64,000 bases of DNA from Alteromonas gilva (lineage in GTDB: Bacteria; Pseudomonadota; Gammaproteobacteria; Enterobacterales; Alteromonadaceae). The notes beneath the pieces are model-generated. The model saw only the letters and a program-made list of their open reading frames with translations, was not told the origin of the DNA and searched no databases. Shown piece after piece: positions 1-8,400 of the stretch. How positions within the stretch are numbered: the stretch's first letter is position 1; the number at the start of each line of letters is the position of its first letter. The stretch covers positions 112,394 to 176,393 of the forward strand of contig NZ_JAQQXP010000004.1 in assembly GCF_028595265.1 (NCBI RefSeq), given 5' to 3'. The translations under genes and the position numbers were made by a program.

Positions 1-1639
1 ACTCAAGGCCTTTTGAGCCGTTCATCGTCGCAAGTATTACCGCGTCATTTTGATTATGATCTTCCTGCTTGGTATTTTTCTTTGTCTTCTCTGCCAGGTT
101 TTTCGCTCTTGCCACCAAGTTGCCTTTACTACCCTTTAAAATTCCTTGGCAGATCTCTACCACTGTGACTTGTAGCTTTTCATCTGCATCTTTTTTCTTT
201 TTTAGATACTTGATCACAGCCGAGCAAAGCTTATCGATGAACGCCCCGGCATACTGCTCTTCCAGATTGATTGCTCTCATAGCCATTTCTTGCATGAATG
301 CAGTAACAGGCTTCCAGGTTTCACCTGACATCTGTTGTGAAGAAGCAAACCCCATCGTTTTGCATGACTGGTAGATATAGTGCAGAGTTTCTTCAGACTC
401 ACCAATCCAACCCAAACCAGACACTAAGGCGTCAGCTGCCTTTGGATGCGCCAGGCCGTAAAACAGATTAATGAATCCAACTGCATGTTCATTGTCAAAG
501 ATTGACTTTCCACCAATCCTTACCGCTTTCATCTGCAATTCAGACAGCGCCCTTTCAACCTGGTCTAATTGCTTATTGGTTCTGGCCAATATAGCCCAGC
601 CGTCTTTTTCGCTTTGCTTAATCGCCTGAGCAACATACCTGTATTGCTCAAAGCCATCCGATTTTTTAGTATCCTGCTCTCCCCCAATTTTGCTGACACT
701 TTCAAGCGAATCCATCTGCAGCAACTCTTGGGTAAATTGAGAAATGAAATTATTGGGTATCGATACAATTTTTACGGTTCCCTGTTCTTTCTTCACGGAT
801 GCCATATCTTTATCGATTCGGTCTTCATTATTTTCAACAAACATCTTGGCCGCATTAAGAATGTTAGGTGAGCACCTGAAGCATTTACTTAATAGATAAC
901 CGGACGCATTGAAATCATTTTGGAATTCACGGAAGGCGTGATACCCCATACTGCCACGCCAAGAATAAATAGATTGGTCATCATCCCCTACAACCGCCAA
1001 TGTTTTGCCGAGATTGCCGTGCGCCTTGAGCCATCTATATTGCAGCTCATCAGTATCTTGAAACTCATCGCAGAGTAGATGCGAATATCGATATGGCTTG
1101 ACGGTTCCACCTTCCAGGCCAGCAATAAGCTCCCGGCACATCATATTAAGATCGAATCTTTTGTATTTTTTCAGTAATGACAAGTACGCCTCAAAAACCA
1201 TAGAGGTAGGCGTTCCATCATGCATATAGTCAATATCACGCCCCATGGCCTCGATTGTAGAAACCCATTCATTGATATCGTCATATCTGATTTGTGCCTG
1301 GATTAGTGCACGCTTTACAAAACTATATTGTTCCGGACCTATAATTGAGCGCCTTCTGACTCTTATTTGCTCGAACTGCTTCAACATCAAACTCGCAAAG
1401 GTCGCGGCTTTAGTTCGCTTAGCAAGCTGTGGGCCCAGCCGCTTAACTAACCGCTCTTCCATCTCAGATGCTGAGGCATTGGTGAAGGTAACCATTAATA
1501 CACTATTAGTGTTTGAAGAATTAAGTACCCTATCTGCAAGGCTGATAAACGTATGCGTTTTACCAGAACCAGGTAAAGCACAGATTAGTTTATGCTCATT
1601 TGGGTTTTCGATTGTTCCGGCCTGTTCTTCCGTTAGCAT
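1..1639 (-). CDS. UvrD/Rep-like superfamily 1 DNA helicase, partial (C-terminus outside window)
   Basis: The frame is open from the ATG at 1639 down to base 1, so at least 546 residues are visible and the C-terminus lies outside the window. SF1A helicase motifs appear in order: Walker A LPGSGKT near residue 25, motif II DEFQDTDELQYRWL, motif III GDDDQSIYSWRG, and motif V-like MNGSKGLE at the window edge. UvrD/Rep/PcrA enzymes are 3'-5' ATP-driven DNA translocases used in repair and replication restart. It is divergent from the lipoprotein gene at 1830. A plasmid accessory helicase is the best call; fusion to a C-terminal nuclease cannot be excluded because the end is missing. Confidence 0.85.
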   Translation of the reverse strand, partial: MLTEEQAGTIENPNEHKLICALPGSGKTHTFISLADRVLNSSNTNSVLMVTFTNASASEMEERLVKRLGPQLAKRTKAATFASLMLKQFEQIRVRRRSIIGPEQYSFVKRALIQAQIRYDDINEWVSTIEAMGRDIDYMHDGTPTSMVFEAYLSLLKKYKRFDLNMMCRELIAGLEGGTVKPYRYSHLLCDEFQDTDELQYRWLKAHGNLGKTLAVVGDDDQSIYSWRGSMGYHAFREFQNDFNASGYLLSKCFRCSPNILNAAKMFVENNEDRIDKDMASVKKEQGTVKIVSIPNNFISQFTQELLQMDSLESVSKIGGEQDTKKSDGFEQYRYVAQAIKQSEKDGWAILARTNKQLDQVERALSELQMKAVRIGGKSIFDNEHAVGFINLFYGLAHPKAADALVSGLGWIGESEETLHYIYQSCKTMGFASSQQMSGETWKPVTAFMQEMAMRAINLEEQYAGAFIDKLCSAVIKYLKKKKDADEKLQVTVVEICQGILKGSKGNLVARAKNLAEKTKKNTKQEDHNQNDAVILATMNGSKGLE

Positions 1640-1698
1640 GCAGCTTCTCTAATAATATGAATGAGGGCATCTTACATGCAGAGCACTCAGCAACCGGC

Positions 1699-1730
1699 GA
1701 ATAGACGTGTCAATTTTTCTGGGTCTATTG
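1699..1730 (+). promoter_or_regulatory. tra-regulon box G
   Basis: GAATAGA-N18-TCTATTG, one of eleven sites with this spacing. It lies 100 bp upstream of the lipoprotein start at 1830, between it and the divergent helicase. No clear -10 stands at the usual 24-25 bp; the promoter at 1765-1800 may be the controlled one. Confidence 0.55.
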
Positions 1731-1764
1731 ATGTTTGGTAAATAGAGGTGCCGATTTAGCATAC

Positions 1765-1800
1765 TCAAACGGTAGCGTAGCGCTATTTTCTGCTTATACT
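1765..1800 (+). promoter_or_regulatory. TCAAACGGTAGCG-type promoter
   Basis: TCAAACGGTAGCG, exactly 17 bp, then the -10 hexamer TATACT at 1795-1800. Five other promoters in the window share the box and spacing. There is no TTGACA-like -35, so the box probably substitutes for it. Confidence 0.55.
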
Positions 1801-1829
1801 GTCTCCATCCAAACATTAAGGAGAACATA

Positions 1830-2786
1830 ATGAGCAAGAATATTATTGCTGCAGGATTAGTCGTATTGGCGATTACTGGCTGTCAATCTACACCTCGGGT
1901 GCACGAGTCCATCCCTCCAGTACAAGTAAAATCTTTAGACACTTACTCATGGGAGCCAGACAAAAGCCTTGCACTAAATGTTGCTCAAATGGCCAGGCCG
2001 GCAGGCCTTGGTATCGGCATGGAAGACGAAGAAAACCCCGCAGAAGCCAGCAACAACCTCCGTGATGGATTCGATAAAACCACAGATGTTATGACAGGTA
2101 TGCTGACCAGCGGCCTGGTTGGTGCAGCATCATTTCTATCACTTGGCTCAAAATCAGATGACCTCCGTTCATGGCGTTCAGGTTTAGTTGATTTCATACC
2201 AGTTGAAAAAGTGCCACCATTAAATACAGGCGACTCTTTTACATACATCCGTGACTATGTTGCAGGCAACATTCGCAAGGGCCTTGACGCTCAATATGAT
2301 GATATTACTTGGAAAGGTGTTTTTACTCGAAAGAAGACGGCTTATTTGGACCGTGCTTATTTAATATTCAATAGTCAAGATGGATGCTCTAAGGCGGTAA
2401 ATCTTCTTTTGGAAGGAGATGAAGTAAGAACCACATGGGGAGGATACAAGATTGCAGGTACAGTTTTTGAAGACGTCGATGAAAGTTCTCTAGGGCAATA
2501 TTGCGGTTTGGAGTTCACGCCGATTGTCACAGGCACCATCTCAATTAACGGCATCAGAAATTATATTGTCACCACTAGAATTGGTGGAACAGGTTCTTCT
2601 ACTTTCCTGGTTAACAAACTAAACAGCACCTACCCCGGCATTGTTTTAAATAATAAAACTTTCAACTTTGTTTTAACTGGCGGCAAACGAAAAGCAACCT
2701 GGAATAACGGCATTCCATATGTTTCAAAAGATGCTCAACAGTACTTCTTCGACGCAAACGAAACATCATCCGTCAATTCTCTTTAA
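1830..2786 (+). CDS. Predicted lipoprotein, unknown function
   Basis: 318 residues. The N-terminus MSKNIIAAGLVVLAITGC is a lipoprotein signal with lipobox ITGC, so the protein is expected to be anchored in an envelope membrane facing the periplasm. A strong ribosome site (AAGGAG, 7 bp before ATG) fixes the start. The rest is soluble with a Ser/Gly/Leu-rich hydrophobic stretch near residues 85-110; I recognise no family. It is preceded by both promoter types described for this plasmid and followed by a terminator, so it is a single-gene unit. Co-control with tra genes suggests an envelope role during transfer; that is inference. Confidence 0.8.
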   Translation: MSKNIIAAGLVVLAITGCQSTPRVHESIPPVQVKSLDTYSWEPDKSLALNVAQMARPAGLGIGMEDEENPAEASNNLRDGFDKTTDVMTGMLTSGLVGAASFLSLGSKSDDLRSWRSGLVDFIPVEKVPPLNTGDSFTYIRDYVAGNIRKGLDAQYDDITWKGVFTRKKTAYLDRAYLIFNSQDGCSKAVNLLLEGDEVRTTWGGYKIAGTVFEDVDESSLGQYCGLEFTPIVTGTISINGIRNYIVTTRIGGTGSSTFLVNKLNSTYPGIVLNNKTFNFVLTGGKRKATWNNGIPYVSKDAQQYFFDANETSSVNSL

Positions 2787-2808
2787 ACACCATCTCTTAA
2801 ATCACCAA

Positions 2809-2830
2809 CCCCGCTATCAGCGGGGTTTTT
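2809..2830 (+). terminator. Rho-independent terminator
   Basis: CCCCGC-TATCA-GCGGGG followed by TTTTT, 22 bp after the lipoprotein stop. Confidence 0.9.
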
Positions 2831-2845
2831 GTTACCTACCCAAAT

Positions 2846-4342
2846 CTAAGCCACCAAGGATTCAATAACCTTTTTACATTCATCAATAACTTCAGGGTGT
2901 GCAGGCAGATCTCCCTTGCCCAAACCTTGGTTAGGCTTGTGTAAATCAATCTTTCTCCAGGCCTTCATCGCCAACAGTTGTTCCTGCCTGCTTAGTTTCG
3001 TGGTTTTTAAAACGCATTCAAAATAACTCAACGAATTTGAAACCAACTCCTTTAATCCAAGCTCACTATCGATACCTAAAACATCTTTAGAGAAGCATTC
3101 TGTCGCACCCCAATTATGAAGCCTTTCAAAATAGATTACTTTCTTTGAGTGGAATGCCAATGCCATTACTTCGGCTAGACATGCAACTATATTAGGAAGC
3201 TCAATCATCTGGTATCTGGCGATTTTTAATTGCCTTTCCTGAAGCCTTGAGTGATTGAATCTCTGCGAAATTTTACTAAAAGTTAAGCCAACCTTATAAG
3301 CCAAAACCTTTTCTGTTGCTTGGTCGGCTAACTCCACAAAATATAGCTTTCTGGTCTTTTCAAAATGCTGCGGATGCCTCAGTGTAGATAGCAATGTATG
3401 ACGCTCTTTTGCACATTTATAGCAAGTCTGTAGTGCGTTTGTTATGTGGTCTAACTTTGGAAAAGCGTAATCATCGTAGTTTGAGAGATTTCCATGGAAT
3501 TCACAATGAAGAATACAGCGTGAATGGGCGCCTTTATAAGTCCCTTTAAAACCTATCAACTTTAGGCTTGTGGTATCTAGTAACTCATTGGCACTTTGTA
3601 AAACTTCCACTTCAGTAGGATTGTAGGTTTGCGAACATTTTGGGCACCCACACCCCAAGAATAACGACTCAAAGGTTGGAGTCCACGGTTTACCAAATAA
3701 CCACCCTTTCCCGTGCTTCTGACACTCAACTTTTACTTTCGAGGCCTTGCCTATGTATTTGCCAACAATACCTATAACGACCAAATGAGGATTCCTTTCT
3801 GCCAGAAAAAGATTCACATCTTTGATGTTTTCTTCAACAGGAGCCTTATATTTCCCTGAGCATTTAGGACACCCTTTTCCTTGGAGCAGCTTGTCTATTG
3901 CCGGCTCCCAAGGATTATCCCATTCCCAACCATTGCCATGGTCTTTGCAACTGATTTTACACCTAGCGGCCCGATTTACCTTTCCAGGCATGAATCCAAT
4001 TAACTTCAAACCCTTGCCGGACAAAATTGACTCTAACTGTTCAATGTGCTCAGACTCCGTATACCGGTAATTGCCACTACACTTCGGGCAACCTCCGATA
4101 TTTTTGGCTTCCAAATCCTTTGACCTTCTGAGGTGATTTAAGCGAGGCCTCCACGGAGCGCCAAACACGTCGCCAGACCCGTGCTCCTCACACGTCACAT
4201 GACAGATAGACTTGTCGAGTTGATAGCCTGAATAAAATCCAGTTACGGTTAACTTTGGTCGATTATTCGTTTCACAATAGAGTTCCAGCCTTGCGTTAAT
4301 ATCACGTAATGCTTCGCTTTCTGAAATTGGTTTGATTGCCAT
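2846..4342 (-). CDS. Four-repeat zinc-ribbon protein with C-terminal T5orf172/GIY-YIG-like domain
   Basis: 498 residues. Four repeats of about 75 residues each carry a C-x3-HG stretch and a following CPKC or CYKC, giving a treble-clef-like zinc unit. The C-terminal part (about 345-440) begins KLYFVELADQ, then YKVGLT and an Arg, later LHNWGATECF. That order resembles the T5orf172 branch of GIY-YIG nucleases, which are common in phage and selfish DNA. A minus-strand promoter of the TCAAACGGTAGCG type (4373-4408) lies just upstream. I infer a DNA-binding protein with a possible nuclease domain; catalysis is not shown, and a homing or plasmid-exclusion role is only a guess. Confidence 0.55.
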   Translation of the reverse strand: MAIKPISESEALRDINARLELYCETNNRPKLTVTGFYSGYQLDKSICHVTCEEHGSGDVFGAPWRPRLNHLRRSKDLEAKNIGGCPKCSGNYRYTESEHIEQLESILSGKGLKLIGFMPGKVNRAARCKISCKDHGNGWEWDNPWEPAIDKLLQGKGCPKCSGKYKAPVEENIKDVNLFLAERNPHLVVIGIVGKYIGKASKVKVECQKHGKGWLFGKPWTPTFESLFLGCGCPKCSQTYNPTEVEVLQSANELLDTTSLKLIGFKGTYKGAHSRCILHCEFHGNLSNYDDYAFPKLDHITNALQTCYKCAKERHTLLSTLRHPQHFEKTRKLYFVELADQATEKVLAYKVGLTFSKISQRFNHSRLQERQLKIARYQMIELPNIVACLAEVMALAFHSKKVIYFERLHNWGATECFSKDVLGIDSELGLKELVSNSLSYFECVLKTTKLSRQEQLLAMKAWRKIDLHKPNQGLGKGDLPAHPEVIDECKKVIESLVA

Positions 4343-4372
4343 TTTTAGTTACTACTCTTAACAAATAGCACC

Positions 4373-4408
4373 AAACTAACCTAAACTTGAATTCGCGCTA
4401 CCGTTTGA
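4373..4408 (-). promoter_or_regulatory. TCAAACGGTAGCG-type promoter
   Basis: On the minus strand TCAAACGGTAGCG (4408-4396), 17 bp, then a weak -10 TAGTTT (4378-4373), 31 bp before the start codon at 4342. Same box and spacing as the copies at 1765, 5094, 10346, 29916 and 38828. Confidence 0.5.
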
Positions 4409-4450
4409 ATTTTGCTGAAATTGGGAGGGAAATACGGTGCGCTCGTATAA

Positions 4451-4866
4451 AATAAGGGAAACACCCCTCAGCAAGAGAGTGTGTTTCCCTTGCTGGGTTA
4501 AAAAGTTGAATCAAAATGCTTTGAAACAACTAGGGGTTATCCTAATTTTATAGAGCACACCAAGACCCGACAGGGCATTGATACACCCTCTGGGGTTAAA
4601 GAACGATTCAGGTAAACCTGAAGCATTCTGGTGATGAATATGACCTAAAATCAATCCACAACGCAATTGTGTCCTGATAAAAATAAGGGCCCCCCAACAA
4701 GAGAGTGTGTTTCCCTTGCTGGGTTAAATAGCTGAATCAAAAGTAATTTGATACAACCGGGGTTAACTTAAATTTATAGAGCACATTATTTCCCGAGAGG
4801 GAGTAATTTGCCCTCTGGGGTTAAATGATGAGACAAGAAATCTTGAAACATCCAGGTTAAACATGC
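4451..4866. repeat. Duplicated hairpin array with GGTTAA motifs in a 700-bp non-coding stretch
   Basis: The gene-free stretch 4409-5010 holds two diverged copies of a roughly 190-bp block, starting about 4451 and 4682. Each has a run of short hairpins (CAGCAAG/CTTGCTG; TCAAA/TTTGA; CAGGG or AGAGGG with CCCTCT; TTCAGGT/ACCTGAA or CAAGA/TCTTG), most followed by GGGTTAA or GGTTAA. The phrase GAGAGTGTGTTTCCCTTGCT is identical in both. No ORF with a ribosome site was seen. It may be a structured RNA, a leader with repeated terminators, or a protein-binding site such as oriT; I cannot tell which. Confidence 0.6.
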
Positions 4867-5010
4867 TTTCGCATTAGCTCTGTCTCCAGGGCTGTCAGTC
4901 ATACGGAAATATGCCCCGCTAGGTTTATACCGCGTGGCGGCGGTCGAAAGTGAATAATCACATTCAGTTAAAGAGCCTTAACCTTACCACCCACGCTTAG
5001 GTGCTTTTGT

Positions 5011-5042
5011 TAATACAACTATCGTTTTGCCTATGTCTATCG
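5011..5042 (+). promoter_or_regulatory. tra-regulon box K (one substitution)
   Basis: TAATACA-N18-TCTATCG: correct spacing, one change in the left half (AGA to ACA). A perfect TATAAT lies at 5076-5081, about one helical turn further downstream than at the other sites. Confidence 0.4.
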
Positions 5043-5093
5043 GTATGTTTTTATGCCAATAACAGCCGTAGGTGGTATAATTTGGAGGTCTGT

Positions 5094-5129
5094 TCAAACG
5101 GTGGTGAGAAAAAATTATTGCGTTACTAT
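5094..5129 (+). promoter_or_regulatory. TCAAACGGTAGCG-type promoter
   Basis: TCAAACGGTGGTG, 17 bp, then TACTAT at 5124-5129, 31 bp before the ATG at 5161. Confidence 0.5.
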
Positions 5130-5160
5130 TAACGCTAGATTGAAGTGTCTGGAGGTAGGA

Positions 5161-5433
5161 ATGGTTTACTTATTGTTAGGATTGGTTTTAATGCCTGTTT
5201 TAGTCTTAGCTACATTAGGTGGTGATGTGACTTGGTTTGCAATGTTTGCCGGAGAAGTCGTTGTTGTAGCATTGTCTTTTGTTGTGAAGAAATTCTCAAA
5301 AGACAAGAAGACAATTCAAAACCGAACAGTAAATCGAAAACATGAATCGGATCATGCAAAAGATGATGAATTCTTCAACTATTCTTATTCCAATATTTAT
5401 AGTGGGCTTCCACATTTGTCTGAAGATGATTAA
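5161..5433 (+). CDS. Small membrane protein, unknown
   Basis: 90 residues from the ATG at 5161, chosen because GGAGG stands just before it; an upstream in-frame ATG at 5053 has no ribosome site and overlaps promoter elements. The N-terminal half forms two hydrophobic segments (MVYLLLGLVLMPVLVLATL and VVVVALSFVV), followed by a Lys-rich stretch and an acidic tail. It lies between tra-type promoters and a terminator shared with the convergent traG. No family recognised. Confidence 0.65.
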   Translation: MVYLLLGLVLMPVLVLATLGGDVTWFAMFAGEVVVVALSFVVKKFSKDKKTIQNRTVNRKHESDHAKDDEFFNYSYSNIYSGLPHLSEDD

Positions 5434-5458
5434 AAAGCCCTCTCAAATGGAGGGCTTT
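5434..5458. terminator. Bidirectional hairpin terminator
   Basis: AAAGCCCTC-TCAAAT-(G)GAGGGCTTT, symmetric with A and T tracts. It lies after the membrane-protein gene and downstream of the convergent traG. Confidence 0.8.
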
Positions 5459-5496
5459 ATTCAGTTAAGTTTTAGAGAGTTACTTTACCGGCTGCA

Positions 5497-8400
5497 TCAA
5501 AATTGATTCTTAGTTGGATCATCCATTCCCATATCGACAAATTGACCATACTGATAGGCATAGTAGTTACCAACCGAATCAACATAACCCTCACCAACAT
5601 ATTCACCATCAGCAGTTATTATATCACCTACGGGTGCATAAGAACTTCCGTCTGAAGCTGTAAAGTTTCCATATGGATCCTTTTCCAAGCGAGCATTTCC
5701 GTTCTCATCCTGAGTTACGGCTGCTCTGGCAGATTCTTTTGCTGCTTCATATCCGTATAAAGCCGCTTCACCTTTTGGGCTCTCATTACTCTCCAAGTTT
5801 ATTTGCGAAGGCATTGTAGGGGCCGCTTCACTTTTTGGGCTCTCATTACCTTCTGAGTTTACCTGCAAAGGCATTGCAGGAGCCGCTTCACTTTTTGGGC
5901 CCTCATTACCTTCTGAGTTTACTTGCAAAGGCATTGTAGGGGCCGCTTCACTTTTGGGGCTCTCATTACCTTCTGAGTTTACCTGCAAAGGCATTGCAGG
6001 GGCCGCTTCACTTTTTGGGCTCTCATTACCTTCTGAGTTTACCTTCAAAGGCATTGCAGGGGCCGCTTCACTTTTTGGGCTCTCATTACCTTCTGAGTTT
6101 ACCTGCAAAGGCATTGCAGGAGCCGCTTCACTTTTTGGGCTCTCATTACCTTCTGAGTTTACCTGCAAAGGCATTGCAGGAGCCGCTTCACTTTTTGGGC
6201 CCTCATTACCTTCTGAGTTTACTTGCGAAGGCATTACAGGGGCCGCTTCACTTTTTGGGCTCTCATTACCTTCTGAGTTTACTTGCGAAGGCATTACAGG
6301 AGCCGCTTCACTTTTTGGGCTGATATTTTCTTCTCCACCAAACCAACCAGAAACGCCACTAACTGCATCGTATGCGACCGATCCAACTGAAGTACCAAAA
6401 TCATGAAGAGGGTTTATCTCAGCCATTGTGTCTTGTTCAGACAAGGTATTGAGCCCAGCGTTTACACCGTCTTGGATGCTATCAGCTACTTGCGCTGCAA
6501 GGCCAATAGCGGTTTCGTTCTTCATTCTATCGTCTTTTTCAGCCACCTTAGATTGAACTTGTTCTGTTCCAGCTAAGACCTCTCCTTTGATGTCGGTATT
6601 GAGTTCTTGGTAAGCCCTACCTTTCATACCAGCAATATTTGATGCTACATCAACGCCATTTGTGTTGTTTGTTGGGAGCGAGTCATCCACCTGACGCATA
6701 GTTTCAAACGGTTTATCTTTGCTTGTTTTAGAAGTTAGCTCCGCATTTTCATCCGCAATCCTGCCAATCATAGAAGCCCTTTGCTTTAACGAATCTCCAG
6801 CCATTTTAAAACCGTTATCATCTTCTCCCCTCATTTGACTTCCAATGAACTGATACATGGAGGCAGCAAGCCCTAAATCACTTGCCTGGCGCCCTAACCC
6901 CTCTGAGCCATCATTGGCCATTAACTTTCTGATCGCGGTTTGGAAGGCGCCAGCATCGGTGCCGAGGCCACCATTGAAATTACCGTCATCCGCCTGTTGG
7001 GCAAGCGCCCTGAAATCAGCAGCACTGTTTACACCAATAGCGCTTTTCAATAACTCCCCATTCGTTTTGGTGCTATCAATATCAGAAGTTTTATTCCAGA
7101 AATCATCCGTATTCAGATTGCTGTTACTCGCAGCCTTATTCCATTGGATAGCCTGTGTAGACGAAAACCCACTGGTGTCACTAACGGCGTTTTGAATGGC
7201 TGACTGACGATTTAACGAAGTCTGTAAAGTGTTTGCGGCTTTTTCAACCTCAGAACTCGTTTCCCCTTTGGATAATCTGTCCGTATTGGACCACTGGTTC
7301 ATCAAACTTTCTTTCTCTGAACCTTCAAACTTCGACGTTAGCGATTCCTGCCAGTTTTGAGCATACTTCTTCATTGCATCCCATTTTTCAGCATAATCTT
7401 CCTGTCTGTCATTGGATAATCCAATGGCTACCTTCCCGCTCAATGGTGATAGCATCTCGGCTACCTTAGGCATACCTACTCCAGCTTCCCCCCCAACTCG
7501 GAGAGCTAGTTTGGTTGAATCTGCAGAAGATACACCGAATTTGTCTTCCAAACCTTTTGCCAGGCTTTTGACCCTTTGATCAATGGTAGAGTTTGCAATT
7601 TCCTGAGCAGAAGAGTTTTGATTGATCGCCTGTACATCTTTGCTGCTATTAATTTGATTTGCGTATGCCGTTTCAAAAGCTTGAGCATTTGATTGAACCT
7701 GGGAAGCCGCTGCTGTCGTAGTAGCGCTATTAGCAGTAGTGCCAACAGAAGACAGCATTTCAGTCCCTAAGCCACTGTTAGTTAGGCTCGAATGCCCTAC
7801 GCCATAACCGCCTGTTGTAGAGTTCATCTGCTGAGTAGCGTCGGCAAATGTCCTGGTGCCGGCATTCATACTTGTTGCTACAGTAGGTGCGCCCATGTTT
7901 CCATCTACCTTGGATTGAGTCATGCCTTTCATGGTGCCCATCAAAGAGTGAACGCCACCAAATAACAAAAACATTCCGATCATTGGTATGGTCGTAGTCA
8001 GCATGCTGGCTGTGGCCAGATACCCCTCAACCTCAAGAATGGTGGAAGGTAATGCATCAAACGAGAGTGGGTTAAATGTGGCTGAAGCGGCAAACGCTTG
8101 TTCGACCGATATGGCTGTATAGAAATCTACGAAGACCTTTACAAACCCCCACAGGTTGATAAACAGCAGTAACGTCATATATTTACCGATGTGCTTTATG
8201 CCCAAACCACCGAGTACGATAAGCACGGCATAGAGCGGGTAAATAAAGAACGTCAGAGATTCCAATGCAGTGATAACAGGCGTAGAAATCTGGGAAAACA
8301 TTTCACGCTCTCCAGCCTTTTCATACACCCGGGAACGCATTGCCTGGAATACCATAGAGTCAACTTCGGTTTCATAAGAAGTGCCGGCCAGACCATCTCG

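Noticed and set aside
1649..1837. 62-residue minus-strand ORF between helicase and lipoprotein
   Set aside because: It overlaps box G, the second promoter element and the lipoprotein start; composition is not protein-like.
5053..5160. N-terminal extension of the small membrane protein
   Set aside because: The extra codons cover a TATAAT and the TCAAACGGTGGTG promoter, while GGAGG stands before the ATG at 5161.
5761..6320. CRISPR-like regular repeats
   Set aside because: The units are contiguous 60-bp tandem repeats without spacers and are coding.
5954..6406. Two long overlapping plus-strand ORFs over the traG repeats
   Set aside because: They exist only because the 60-bp unit is a multiple of three and lacks stops in those frames; no ribosome site, and traG covers them.
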